Of a DNA stretch of 64,000 bases, positions 36,625 through 49,367 are shown one piece after another. The stretch covers positions 50,779,396 to 50,843,395 of the forward strand of contig OY755202.1 in NCBI GenBank assembly GCA_963576765.1, given 5' to 3'. Source of the stretch: Draba incana (taxonomy: Eukaryota; Streptophyta; Magnoliopsida; Brassicales; Brassicaceae). How positions within the stretch are numbered: position 1 is the first letter of the stretch; each line of letters opens with the position of its first letter. The position numbers and the translations under genes were made by a program. The notes beneath the pieces were generated by a model. That model ran no database searches. It saw nothing but the letters and a program-made list of their open reading frames with translations, and was not told where the DNA came from.

Positions 36625-37680
36625 CCCTCATTCCTCACATCTCTCTTCAAATGTCTATACATCTCTCTTCAAATGTCGATAGTTAATTGATTCCAAATGG
36701 CGGATTTAGGCCTATAATCTACTACATTAAGAGTACATTATGAGGCTAAATCCGCTGTTTGGAATCAAAGTTTTGTCGAAGCGTTTTAACTGAGGTAAGA
36801 GTACATTATGAGGCTCGCTCAATGTTGCTTACAAATGCCACCGTTGCCCGAGTCCCTAAATAATCTGATATATCCCCGAATTTGCCACGTACCTCAAAAT
36901 AACAATAAACCGACTTCAATGTAAAGAAAGACGGTGCCCTCGTAAAAACGTAGCAAATGCTTATATATCTTGTTTAAAAATAAACACTTACTTAATATAT
37001 ACACATAAATAATATTACATTTGTTAATCTTCTTCATCATCATCTAATCCGCCTTCTTGTCTTTTGTTTTTAGATTATGATTGGAATGTTTTTGTTGTGA
37101 ATTCAATCATCACAGGATTTTATAGAAAATTGATTTTTTTTGCAACTCATTTGCGACTTTGTTGCTTCTCTTTTGCGACGAATTTGCGACTAAAAATATT
37201 GCACCCATAGATAGGTAAGCATCATAAACACGTGTTGTAGTAAGGTATTACAAAATATCTTACGACGCAACAACGTCGCAAATATTGCGACGTTGTTGCG
37301 TCGTTATCTCATAGTCGCCGCAATGTCGTCGCAACATTTGCGACGGTTTTGCAACGAACCGTTCAAGTCGACACAAAATCGTTGCAAATGTGTATTTATA
37401 GTTTGATAAGTTATTACGATAAAACTTTTGTATTTATAGTTTTGTAAGTTAAGATGTAATTTGGACTTTTTTGTTATTAGTATTAATGTGTTAGGGTTAC
37501 AAGTAAATTTTTGCAAACTTATATTAATATCATATTTTAACATTAATTAATTTGATGTTTATAACGTACGTACAATCGATATATATAGTACATATATGAT
37601 TGCTTAAAAACATAATACAAATAAACTGTAGACATAAACAAATTTATTTATTTATTTTAATTTCTTTTATTGATGACGTA
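36625..37680. other. Non-coding interior of CACTA element 2
   Basis: No gene is visible. A small hairpin pairs GATTCCAAATGGCGGATTTA (36690) with TAAATCCGCTGTTTGGAATC near 36755-36774. Further GCGAC-type repeats occupy 37140-37390. Confidence 0.6.
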
Positions 37681-37686
37681 TTGTTT

Positions 37687-38658
37687 TTACTCATCATCGC
37701 TAATTACTTCACCATCATCCGTCGTCGACCCTTCATCATTTTCCTGCGATAGCCAATTGTTTGGATTTCGATGAACACGACTGCTACTACCTTCTTCTAT
37801 GAACGCTGTAGCCATGTTTTCTTTAGATATAACCTATGAAATAAAAACTTGATTTTTTTTTGAAATGATACTACTTAATTAATACAATACCTTTAAATTA
37901 TATATTGTAATTAACTTACATTGCTTATGTTCTTAAGAACAATGTTAAGATATATTGCCGCCCTATCAAACTTAACAAGTACAACCTCCTTTAGAACCAA
38001 TACCGAACCCTCCTTTATGTGCGGCCCATATTTGTTATCAGATATGGCAGACCTATGAATGCTCCCTTGTACAGTCCCGGTAGGATCCTTCAACGAAAAC
38101 AATTAACATATTTATCGATTACTAAATATTCTAACATGTTAAAAACATCTTCTCGTATAACTTATATATACATTTTACCTTTAGTATGACCATTGCGTCC
38201 CCCAATCCATTAGGTTCCATTTTATGAATCACTGCTACCACATATGGTACGTCACAATAATGCAATTGTGGTCTTATTTTAAGAAACTCTTTTACCAGTG
38301 TCCACCCACGTGTGTGTCCACCTGTACATATTTACAACGTAGAATAAGTAAAATATAATTAATGTCAATTAAACAATATACAAACTTTCAAATATAATTA
38401 ATTATTTTTGTTTCTTACTAATTAATAATAATAGCATTTCATTATACCTGTTAATTTGGTTAAATTTCCAATTGTCATCTTCCAAAGGACATCGGTGAAC
38501 GAAGGATCTTCTGCCTCAACAACAGAGTTAAGTATCTGTACATGTCTCTCATAAGAATTGCATTCTTGCAACATCGATTCTTCAAGTTTTTTCCTTGCTC
38601 GTTCTTCTGCTTGTCTCACACCAGCCGGACCCGGAATCAAAGATCGATTGTTATCCAT
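37687..38658 (-). CDS. HROB-like OB-fold protein gene captured in a CACTA element
   Basis: Four exons join with conserved GT-AG sites and unbroken frame: 38658-38448, 38321-38179, 38087-37920 and 37833-37687 (669 nt, 222 aa, stop TAA at 37689-37687). Exon 1 holds LIPGPAGVRQAEE, a motif seen in homologous recombination OB-fold protein (HROB/MCM8IP). Exons 2-3 hold VVAVIHKMEPNGLGDAMVIL and DPTGTVQGSIHRSAI..GSVLVLKEV..YLNIVLKN, the OB fold (DUF4539). Cellular HROB loads MCM8-MCM9 helicase during recombination; it is much longer, so this is a compact derivative of its C-terminal half with an acidic tail. A TATA-like CTATAAAAT lies near 38740. The gene sits where a transposase would be expected. 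Its function in the element is unknown. Confidence 0.82.
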
Positions 38659-38734
38659 AGATATTTGTTGAATTATAGAATGTGAGAAAATATAATGTGA
38701 ATTGAATTATAGAATGTGAGATAATATAATATTA

Positions 38735-38750
38735 TGTGGATTTTATAGAA
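38735..38750 (-). promoter_or_regulatory. TATA-like box upstream of the HROB-like gene
   Basis: On the minus strand TTCTATAAAATCC lies about 80-90 bp upstream of the ATG at 38658. The position suits a plant core promoter. Confidence 0.4.
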
Positions 38751-39457
38751 TTTTCATTTCAGTTTGCGACTAATTTGCAACAAATTTCTAAGACTTTTGC
38801 GACTGTTTTGCGGCTAAAATATTACACTTATAAACAAGTAAGAATCAATTAAAAAGTGTTCAGCCTAATTTCGTTGCAAATCCCTCGCAAACCTAGTACC
38901 GTCGCAAATTAGACGCAAAATTTGCGACGGTTTTGCGTCTAAACGTTCAAATCCAAGCAAAACCGTTGCAAATTATAAATTGACGCAAAAACGTCGCATA
39001 ATTTGCGACGACTTTGCGTCTAAATTTAAAACTCGATGCAAAAGCGTCGCTAATTTGCGACGTTTGTGCGTCGTCAAGTTTTTACGCAAATTTGCGACGG
39101 TTTTGCGTCGACGTTTACATTTTCGACGCAAAACTGTCGCAAATATGACGCAAATTCGCGACGATTTATTTCCGTTGCAAATTTCCGTAGCAAATGGACC
39201 TGTTTTCTTGTAGTGTAAATAAAGTGTAACTTTTTGATATGTATACATGCATATAAGCATAACACTGTTATAAACAGTATAAACAGATACCTTTTCTTCT
39301 AAGAACAATTTGACCAATTCTTACTCTCATTCACCCCTTTTTATTGACTAATCAAAATTTAGTTGTAGGAATCACCGATCTAAATAAATATTGGTTAATT
39401 AAGAGGGGGTAAATAAATTTTATCGAAATAAATTCTAATTAAAATCTTAGGAGTATT

Positions 39458-39572
39458 AAACCCTAATATGTTAGCATAAACCGTCACAAATGAATTTACA
39501 ATATCATATGATTTTAAACACTCAATTTGACTAAATTAGTAAATTTAAAGGGATATTAAACCCTAGTATAGA
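39458..39572 (+). repeat. 100-bp tandem repeat, left part
   Basis: Units starting AAACCCTA begin at 39458 and 39558. After removing the gypsy insertion, further units begin at 45678 and 45778, giving an exact 100-bp spacing between starts. Units share TTAGCATAAACC, TTTGACTAA and TAGATTTGAA/TAAATTTAAA blocks. Confidence 0.85.
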
Positions 39573-40654
39573 TGAAACAACCAAGCTTTTTTTTTTTTTT
39601 TTTTAAACTAAACATTTCTACTGCGGAACTCATAAATCAATTAAATCCAAATACAATAATCCAATAACTCCATAATAATTCAAATACCAATTTCAGGAAT
39701 GAATAAATAACAATCTAGCAACCTATGACCACAGACTCACTAGACCAACCATAACAACACATACATCCTATCATCCTCTCGTCCCAGCCATGATTCCACG
39801 ATCTCAAACTTTACTTTACCTTACCTGCAACACATGGAAATAAGAGTTGCGTGAGTATTATCACAAATACTCAGTGAAGCGGTCATCCCGCCTACCTATT
39901 ACATAATAGAGAAATAGCATGTCAATTATTACGCGAGCAATCATCATTCAACAGATATGCAATTTTCACAATTTATCAAGTGGTGTCGATCGACACTCCT
40001 CCTGAGTGTCGATTGACACTCCAATTTCAAAACCAAACCTCGCGATCAAAAAGAGTGGTGTCGATCGACACCTCTCGCAGAAACCGAATCCGAGTCAAAT
40101 CCTCTTGCAGACTCGATTTGTTTCCTCCTACAAGATCAATCACGACTAAGCCACAACATATCACACGAAAAACACAGGAATATCAATTATAATCATCACA
40201 AATCAATCACTCAATCTCCTAACAAACTAGTCCCGTAACAGCGATCTCGCACTCACCTCGATTTCAGATTAAAAAGGGGAAAAGAACGAATGAATAAGGG
40301 ACGACGATGAACAGCGACGAACCAAGGCTGAAACTCGCAGGAACAAAACCCTAACGCCACTAGCTACCCTGCACGGTTATCTCTACGCTCGAGGAATCAC
40401 ACGAGAAGGTTTCTGAGGGATTTCTTTGCGACAATCCTTCGAAAACTCTCACAATCTCTTCTCTGCCTCTCTCACACGATTTCTCTGATCCCCCCCAAAA
40501 ATGGCCACAAGTCTGATAAGAGACTTAAATACGGAGGCCTTAGGTTTATTCCCTTAAACCGAACCAAACCGCGATAAAAAAATCTAAAAACTCGATTCTG
40601 CAATAACTGGTGTCGATCGACTAAAAAGCACGTATTTGGTTTCGGGATGTTACA
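39573..40654 (-). repeat. 3' LTR of the gypsy element
   Basis: It runs from TGTAACATCCCG (minus-strand start at 40654) to the T-rich end at 39573. It contains copies of the palindrome TGTCGATCGACA near 39983 and 40054 and half copies elsewhere. Relative to the other LTR, it has lost the segment that holds the poly-C run. Confidence 0.9.
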
Positions 40655-41343
40655 ATTCTCCCCCACTAAACTGGATTCGTCCTCGAATCCTCACAAAACT
40701 ATCTATCAAAGACCCATACTTGACCCAAAACCGGTCAATACCACCCGAGATCCTAAACCCGATCTCCGAGGCCCTCGTCTAATCTCATGTTTATACGCCG
40801 TTTCCAGACATCTATCACTCTTAACTCATTCCACACCCCTCCCACTCGCAGAACGCATCCCTTGAGCTATCAGTGTCACACCACTCCCACTCGCAGGACG
40901 CATCCTTTGAGCTATAGGTGTCTCGTGTCCCTTTCACCCTCAGGACGCATCCTTTGAGCTCCGGGTACACCGTGCCATTTCCACTCTCAGGACGCAACCT
41001 TTGAGCTCCGGGTACATAGGGAACTAATTGTTCCTAAAAATAAATGAGTTACTCGGGACCGCAACCCCCAGAATAATAAATTCTAAAACGTCTATAAACA
41101 TATATCGACTAGAACTACCTCCTGTGGTCAAACACGATACTCCCTAACCCGGAATATCTCATAAGAGGACTGCACAATGGCCCATAAATAAACATATAAG
41201 AACTACTCATCTTATAAATACGGATAAATAAGAAACTCCATCTTATAAATCTCCAAAAAGTATAATCGTTACAACAAAAACAAAAATACAACAAAAGCAA
41301 CACATGCTAAAACCGAAACTGGGACTACAAAGAAAAATAAAGC

Positions 41344-44241
41344 TCAAACGGCGACTTGCTTATCGAACCATTTCCTAAACTTTAGCTTCATCTTTGCCTC
41401 AGGCTCCCAAGTCTCCTCCTCGCAACCCACGCAAACCCACATAACCCGCAACAGAGGAAACTTATTCCGACGCAACTCCTTGAGTCTCCTCTCGAGGATC
41501 CTCACAGGAACTACCAGAACCGACAAATCAGGCCGAAGATATTCAGGAATCTTAGCCGCTAGCCCCTCTGATTCACGTAGGCACTTCCTCAACATCGAAA
41601 CATGGAACACCTTATGAATTGCCTCCATAATCGGAGGTAACTCCAGCCGATAAGCAACCGGCCCAACCCGTTCCATTACCGGAAATAGACCCATAAACCA
41701 CAGACTTAGCTTGTTCTCTACTATGGATCTGTTAGGACCCCTCAGCATAGCCAATTTGAGATACACACGATCTCCTACTGCAAACTCAAGCTCTCGCCTA
41801 CGCTTATCCGCATAACTCTTTTGCCTATCCTGAGCTTCCTTCATGTTCAGTCTCACAACTCGAACCTTCTCCCCCAAGAATACTTCGCTCCCCCACGTGG
41901 GTCCAGCATAGGGGTGTCCTGCACGACCTCCCATACAAAGCCTCAAAAGGAGCCATCCCAATACTCGCCTGGAAGTTGTTAATATAAGCAAACTCTACCA
42001 AGCTCAAATGATCAACCCAGTGACCACCCCAATCCAGTACACACATCCGCATTAACTCCTCTAAAGTCTGAATCGTCCTCTCGGATTGTCAATATGTCTG
42101 CGGATGGTACGTTATACTCATGTGCACCTTAGTGCCAATCTCTGCCTAAAATGCTCCCTAAAACTCTGAAGCAAATCTCGGATCCTGGTCTGACACAATA
42201 CTGGCTGGTACTCCTCGCAGCCTCACAATCTCCTTCACAAATTTCTTAGCCAAAACAGCCGCTCTGTTTGTCTTCTTGATGGCCAGAAAGTGTGCAGACT
42301 TAGACAACCGATCCACAATCACCCATATCGCATCGAAGGTCCGCGAGTTTGGTAATCTTACCACAAAATCCATCGTGATCCTATCCCACTTCCACTCTGG
42401 AGTGGGTAAACTCTGCAATAAACCACTCGAAACCTTAAGCTCAGCCTTAACCAAAGAACAAGTGTTACACTTCGAAACCCAAGCAGCCACATCACTCTTC
42501 ATCCCTACCCAGTGATAGTATCGCTTGAGATCACGATACATCTTAGTTGCTCCAGGATGAATCGAGAACTTGCTCGCATGAGCCTCTCGCAGAATCACCT
42601 GCCTCAACTCCTCTACCTAGGGTACACAAACCCGTCCGCAAACAAGAATCGTCCCATTCGACGCAGCCACCAAACTTTGATTACTCGCCTGAGCCACTCG
42701 AAACCTACTCAGAAGATCCGCTTGATTAGGCACCTCTAAACCCAACGGCTCCTGCGAAATAGCACACCACCGCAAAGTGCCACTCTCGGTCACAAGCGAC
42801 TCGATATCCTGCTCTTAAGCCAAAATTACTCATCGACGACTCAAAGCATCTGCCACCTGGTTCGCCTTACCAGGATGGTAAAAAATATCCCATTGAGAAC
42901 TACTTGAAACGTAAACCAAGGTCTAAAATTCCTTTCTAAAACTCCAACGACTAACCTCAGGAACCATCACCACACAGGAACCACCAGTTGACACTTACCA
43001 CACTCTACGATCCTCTGACCAGTCTTACACGGAATCATACACTCGACTCTGAGATCCACATCCTGTCTTGCACCTGTGCCACGATATGACATCAACTACT
43101 AATATATATACCGTCATCATCACACTCTCAGGAAGTCTCCTTCGAGGTAACGATGTCGATGCCACGCCACTCTCAGTACATCTCTCTCAAGCTCTGGATC
43201 TATATAAGAAAAAATGTTTCCTGTAGAGTAATTCAACTCATATGCGTACAAGCGCCTAAAACTAGGATTACTTCTCATGATAAAAATATCCATTACTTAC
43301 AACATAACGTCTCTACTCCAACGAACCCTTGGCTCACACAACTGATCTTCCTCAAGATGCATACTTAACCTTCGAATCACCATGCTAATCCTAAGATTAT
43401 TCGCACGATACAGATACCTATTGCTCTTAATTCTTCCCACTACCTGACACCACAGGACGCATCCTATGGCTCCTAAGGATACATACCGCTCGCGCTTTTG
43501 GAACACATCCAACGAGTGAACGGTAATTAGGGAACTTACATCCCCGCAAAAAAATCACATCAATAGCAACAACTGGAGAACTCACATCTCTGAAATGAAA
43601 AAGTTATTCGGGACTGCAATCCATAGAGCAATAAACTCGCCCAAGAATTCACCCCAAGTCCACACTGTCCGCCTCCTTCTGGCTTGAACTCTTGTCCACC
43701 AGAGATAGGCATCACCATCCAAGAACCCTACCGCCAGATCCACACGGTACTCCTCAGGATATCTGATAGAACGAAGCCTATGCTCTACCTTCAACCTCCA
43801 CTCATTGGCTTCCTCTCGTCCCCCTCCACCCGAGAAGGACAAAAGACCAATGTCCTGCATCTCGTTGAACATCACTAGATAGTACTTCCTTGGATTCATC
43901 GCTGGAACCTGCACTGGTACCGCAACCGGTAACCGCTCCAAAATCAAAGCTAGCATCTTTGCCAAACGATCCTCCGGATCCTGAGCTCCGCCCGTAGCTT
44001 AACCCGAACCTTGGCCTCTGATCGCACCAGCAACTCCGGTACTGCCTCTGGCACCGGCAGTCCTAACCGCCACACGGACACTGCTCACTGAATCATCCTG
44101 ATACGTCGGCAAAACATCCTCCTGCTCTGACGACTTACTCTGAGTCACCCACTGGAACGACGTAGTCACACAACCCCGACCTCGACTTCGGCCTCCACGG
44201 CCACCAACTCTGCCACCATGACCTCTCGAAACTCTAGCCAT
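41344..44241 (-). pseudogene. Gypsy gag-pol remnant
   Basis: Minus-strand pieces in order: 44241-43999 gag N-terminus (Arg/Gly-rich, MARVSRGHGG); 43965-43582 gag core (FNEMQDIGLLSFSGGG, ANEWRLKVEHRLRSI, YLWWTRV); then decayed DNA. Next come the end of RNase H (YHPGKANQVADALSRR near 42845), the zinc-binding and core integrase at 42607-42158 (HPGATKMYRDL, CNTCSLVKAE, WDRITMDFV, SDQDPRFASEF) and the integrase C-terminal region 41991-41344 (VGDRVYLKL, GPVAYRLELPP, HKVFHVSMLRK). Stops and frame changes separate them. Protease and nearly all reverse transcriptase are missing, probably by a large deletion between about 42880 and 43580. Integrase after RNase H places it in Ty3/gypsy, probably the chromovirus group. 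Confidence 0.9.
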
Positions 44242-44460
44242 CGCACACTACACTTACCAAAAGCACATTCTGAGATACTAGAATTTACAGAAAAAAGGTC
44301 AAACAATCACATACCATGGATCTCTTTGAAGGCTCGGAGAGGATGATCTAAGACTCTACAACACCTAGAATTAACTAACAACTCATAGCCAATTCATGCC
44401 ACAGTCTCAAATCAACCAATTACTAACAGCCCTAGAACCGTAAGGGCTCTGATACTAAAA

Positions 44461-45587
44461 TGAAACAACCAAGCTTTTTTTTTTTTTTTTTTGAACTAAA
44501 CATTTCTACTGCGGAACTCATAAATCAATTAAATCCAAATACAATAATCCAATAACTCCATAATAATTCAAATACCAATTTCAGGAATGAATAAATAACA
44601 ATCTAGCAACCTATGACCATAGACTCACTAGACCAACCATAACAAAACATACATCCTATCATCCTCTCATCCCAGTCATGATTCCACGATCTCAAACTTT
44701 ACTTTACTTTACCTGCAACATATGGAAATAAGACTTGCGTGAGTATTATCACAAATACTCAGTGAAGCGGTCATCCCACCTACCGATTACATAATAGGGA
44801 AATAACATGTCAATTACTACGCGAACAATCATCATTCAACATATATGCAATTTTCACAATTTATCAAGTGGTGTCGATCGACACTCCTCCTGGGTGTCGA
44901 TCGACACTCCAATTTCAAAACCAAACCTCGCGATCAAAAAGAGTGGTGTCGTTCGACACCTCTCGCAGAAACCGAATCCGAGTCAAATCCTCTCGCATAC
45001 TCGATTCGTTTCCTCCTACAAGATCAATCACGACCAAGCCACAACATATCACACGAAAAACACAGGAATATCAATTATAATCATCACAAATCAATCACTC
45101 AATCTCCTAACAAATTAGTCCCGTAACCACGATCACGCACTCAACTTGATTTCGGATTAAAAAGGGGAAAAGAATGAACGAACGAGGGACGACGATGAAC
45201 AGCGACGAACCAAGGCTGAAACTCGCAGGAACAAAACCCTAACGCCACTAGCTACGCAGCACGGTTATCTCTACGCTCGAGGAATCACACGAGAAGGTTT
45301 CCGAGGGATTTCTTTGCGACAATCCTTCGAAAACTCTCACAATCTCTTCTCTGCCTCTCTCACATGATTTCTCTGATCCCCCCAAAAATGGCCACAAGTC
45401 TAATAAAAGACTTAAATACAGAGGCCCTAGGTTTATTCCCTTAAACTGAACCAAACCGCGGTAAAAAATCTTAAAACTCGATTCTGCAATAACTGGTGTC
45501 GATCGACCCCCCCCCCCCCCCCCCCCCCCCCATGGTGTTGATCGACACCCTCACCAAAAAGCACCTATTTGGTTTCGAGATGTTACA
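44461..45587 (-). repeat. 5' LTR of the gypsy element, with 25-base poly-C tract
   Basis: It matches the other LTR over most of its length. Bases 45507-45531 are an uninterrupted run of 25 C, sited between two GGTGTCGATCGAC-type palindrome halves. The palindrome TGTCGATCGACA also occurs near 44876 and 44896. Confidence 0.9.
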
Positions 45588-45830
45588 ATAGAAGCATAAA
45601 CCCTCACAAATGAACGTAAAATATTGTATGATTTAAAACACCTTATTTGACTAATTTGGTGGATTTAGATGAACACTAAACCCTAAGATGTTAGCCTAAA
45701 TCCTCATAGATAAACATAAAATATTGAATAATTGAAAATATTTTATTTAATAATTTAGTAGATTTGAAGGAGATAATAAACCCTACTATGAGAGAATAAA
45801 CCCTAATAAAAGAACATAAAAGTAGACATA
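45588..45830 (+). repeat. 100-bp tandem repeat, right part
   Basis: This continues the unit interrupted by the gypsy insertion: starts at 45678 and 45778 follow the phase of 39458 and 39558 exactly. The final unit decays after about 45820. Confidence 0.8.
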
Positions 45831-46151
45831 TATACAACATTTTTAATGATTGTATCTGATTATTTCATTTAGATATTATTAATTGTTTTAGTTTGTTAAT
45901 TAAATTACATGGAAAATTAAACAGAAAAAAATTAAAAAAAGATTATAGAAAAACGAAGGAAACTAAAAAGAAAGACATGTAAGGAGATAATCAGTGATCC
46001 CCACCTTTAATTTAGTTTTATATTTTTTTATTGATTTAATTAAATTGTTAAGTAAGATTACATGGTTGATTTGGAGCAAGTATTTGTTTAAAAAATAATT
46101 TAATAAAAGAAAATGAAAAGGGTCATTGTTCAACTTACGTTATTTAGGGAA

Positions 46152-46180
46152 CTAGGTGGATGGCCCGCACCGTGTGCGGG
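46152..46180 (-). mobile_element. Helitron 3' terminus, minus orientation
   Basis: On the minus strand the hairpin CCCGCACACGGTGCGGG (46180-46164) is followed by CTAG at 46155-46152 and then T, a canonical Helitron end. The body would extend rightward, but no matching TC...ATTAAAAG 5' end was found before 49360, so its extent is unknown. Confidence 0.75.
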
Positions 46181-49100
46181 TATGAGTTTTTTAGATATAT
46201 AAGATCATTTTAATATATGAAAAGAAGAATTTAGCAAATTTTAGAACATTAAATATGCATGATTGTTTGTTTAAAAAAATAATACATGTTGCATAATATT
46301 ACTAATAGTTGAGTGTTATCTTGAAAGTAAAGGTATTTTTGTTTTGTAATTTTTATATTCGTGCTGAAATAAAAGCCAAAAATTTGAAGACACAAACAAA
46401 TGCAAAACTTCAAGAGAAATAACGTAAAACTAAACAAATAGTTTTTTTCATGTGATACAAACACTTTTTTTGTTTGGTGAAACAACGTTCAAACACGATT
46501 TATACATACATAAATATATTTTAAAATTTACATATTAAATGATATATAATGATAAAATGTATGTATTGATTTATGATTTAGTAGTAAAATTAAAGTATAT
46601 GATTTTGTTTTCTAGAGTTAAAGATATGAAATTAATTTGGTAATTTCGGGAATCAAAATGTAATCAATACACATCATTTTGTTATCTAAAATTAAATAGA
46701 ACCAAAAACTAAAATTAAAATAGAAAACATACTTCAAGAGTTCATTTTGCTCGCTTATCATCATGACCTGCAAGTTTTACTCCACTTCTTCTAGATTAAA
46801 ATAGATTTGTATTCAAATTGTATTTAAATAATTTCATTAGCTAAACTGAAAATAAAACAAAGATAAACAACATCATAATTTCATAATCTAAACCCTAGAG
46901 ATGAACAAAATTTCCCTCTTCTTTTTTCTTTTGCTTTCTAAAAAATCACATCTCTAAAAATTAATCAACCATAATAAAAAAATAAAATCTTAAACTTGGA
47001 ATTGAAATATGTAAACTCGGTCCTAATAGACGCAAAGACAAACATATGAGAAAGACAAAAGTGTGGAGAGGGTATAATAAAGAATGAAACTAATTTTTTT
47101 TTTTTAACGAAACGAATAAAACATGTAAAAATATATGGGTATCTATGTGTTTTAATAATACCAAGACCGTCACCATTAAACCATGAAATTATATGAGGGA
47201 CCGGTTTGTGTCAAATTATCACACTGCAAAACCAACACACAAGAAACTCTCCTAAGTTATGGACTTCATGAGGCTCCCTAATTAGACGCCGTGATGACTC
47301 CACAAGCGTTTGGGAATCTCATCACTTTTTCCTGTGGATTTGAACGATTTCCACAAAACAAAGATTTGAGCTTTGATTTTTTGTTTTTCTGAAGATGGCA
47401 AAAGATTTTCAAAAAGTATGAAAGGAGAATTTTGTTTTGGTATGATAGACATTATGATAATAGGTTAGAATAGATGGAGTGAGTTTTTGATCTATAGAAA
47501 TATTGTTTAGGTAAATCATATATATAGAGTTAGTAGAATGTTTTCAGTTTTTTACGTGATTGTATGATAAGTTATATATCTTATTAGATATTTAGAGTAT
47601 ATTTTGGAATATCCTTAAAAGAAATCAAAACCGAAATATACATCAAAATTGAAATATAAATAGTTTGTTATGAAAAGAAGTTATTTAGTAATGTGAAATC
47701 TTTTCCGTGATAGAAAGAAGAATTTAAATTCTTCGACAATATTAGGATTTTGAGAATATACCCTACTAACCAAAAAAATATACCATATAACTTCCACAAT
47801 ATTTCTTGAACAAACCAATAAAACAACCTACGACATTAAATTGTTTATTCTTTTTTTTGGTTCGGAAGAAATTATTAATTCCGCATAGCATGGATCACCA
47901 AATTGTTTTTTTTTTTGGTTGGGAAGAAATTATTAATTCTGGAAATATAAATATGTTTTCAAATTAAACAAATAATTAAAATAGTGAAAAACCATGTCAT
48001 CTTTTTCACCATTCCATGTCACTATTCCAAGTCATCATTTTTTGAAGGATGGACCAATGAAATTAAAACAATTAAAACACCTAATATCTATCAATAAAAC
48101 AACTTTGCAAATAATAGGAAGGGGATCCAAGAAAAGTAGAAACAAAAAAAAAACATGTTCATTATGCACAAATGACAATAGAAAAAGAACAACAACAAAA
48201 ATCACAGCTTTTATAATATAAAAACTCACTTTTTAGCTGAAAACGTGCATATCCACACCATTTCCGACTATAATTTATTTTTTCTTATTCGAATATTGAT
48301 CCTAAGAGTATTCTTTCTTATTATACATTTCTTAAAATCTGAAGAGATTTAATAACGAAAAGTTGATTAAAAATCTCTAAAACGAATGAAAACAAAATGA
48401 TATAGTAGAAAAATAAAAACATAACAAGATTTGTGGTCTCGTATATGAGCTTCATGCCTAAGATAATAAAAAGAAAGAAAGAGTGGGTGGATATAGAATT
48501 GGTAAAATAGAAAAATCAAAAGTAGCTAAAATAGAATGGTGCCAAACCAACAACCAAAAACTACTGTAACAGATCTATCTTTAAAAGGATGTCCTCTCTC
48601 TTACTTCACTCTTTCTATTAGAGTCTAAGTTAAGAACCATTTTCTTCTCCATTTTAAAATGACTTTTTGGTGATTTAATCTAGTTTTCTTGTGATTTTTC
48701 CTGCTTAACATATTTAATTAAAGAGGTAAACTACTTTTCTGAATTCTTCCGGATTACCACATTTTTACATTTCTTTTTTCAGTAGTCCAGCTCTTTTTTT
48801 TTCCACGAGAGTTTTGGTTTAGAAGAAGTTATTGTTTAAACTACATCTAGTAGGAAACATTTTAAATAATTTATTTTCTATCAAAACAATGTTTTTTTAA
48901 GATGAGCTATGTCATTAAACTGTATACCCTTATATTTTCTTTAACAAATAAATGTAAAATCACCAATAAGGTATACTGGCTTTGAATAGTAACACATATG
49001 TGTTATAACTTGTACAAACTCCTGTATAACTAATCAGTAGAGTAGTGTGAAAAAATAAAACCATTAGTTTTTATTGTATTTTCTTCTTTCATTATTATTT

Positions 49101-49359
49101 ATGTTGATTTTAATTGTATAATCATCTTAAACCGCTATTTTTTGCCATAAAATTAAAATTTATACTGTTTGTGTTATCAATTGGACCAACATGTTTATGA
49201 TGAAAGGCAGTAATAATTTTCGTAGAGCTTATTTTCGTTATTCACAATAATTTTATTTTATTGAAAAAATCATATCATATATAAAATATATAGGTAGACC
49301 AAGAAAAGTATGGACTTTTTCGGTAATTAAAAAAAAAAAAAACGATCAAGAACAGGAGC
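46181..49359. other. AT-rich DNA, probably decayed Helitron body
   Basis: No gene can be supported in these 3.2 kb. Around 47740-47800 there is a roughly 60-bp segment (TAGGATTTTGAGAATATACC, CCATATAACTTCCA) shared in the same orientation with 52546-52606 inside the next Helitron. Confidence 0.5.
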
Positions 49360-49367
49360 GTCTCGAC

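Larger units (their letters stand above)
32712..39215 (-). mobile_element. CACTA (En/Spm) element 2, complete
   Basis: It starts CACTACAAGAAAACA at 32712 and ends TGTTTTCTTGTAGTG at 39215, flanked by TAA at 32709-32711 and 39216-39218 (3-bp target duplication). Subterminal arrays of TTTGCGACG/CGTCGCAAA occupy about 32740-33130 and 38860-39200, with internal copies at 35500-36620 and 37140-37390. Two minus-strand genes are present: a TNP1-like gene and a captured HROB-like OB-fold gene. No TNPD transposase domain is seen, so movement would need one in trans. Confidence 0.95.
39573..45587 (-). mobile_element. Ty3/gypsy LTR retrotransposon, deleted
   Basis: LTRs at 39573-40654 and 44461-45587 are close copies, and ATAGA at 39568-39572 and 45588-45592 is the 5-bp target duplication. 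The element reads on the minus strand: primer site TATCAGAGCCC next to the right LTR (44447-44457 region) and purine tract GGGGGAGAAT next to the left LTR. The internal region has gag and integrase pieces but lacks most of the protease/reverse transcriptase, so it is non-autonomous. Confidence 0.93.
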
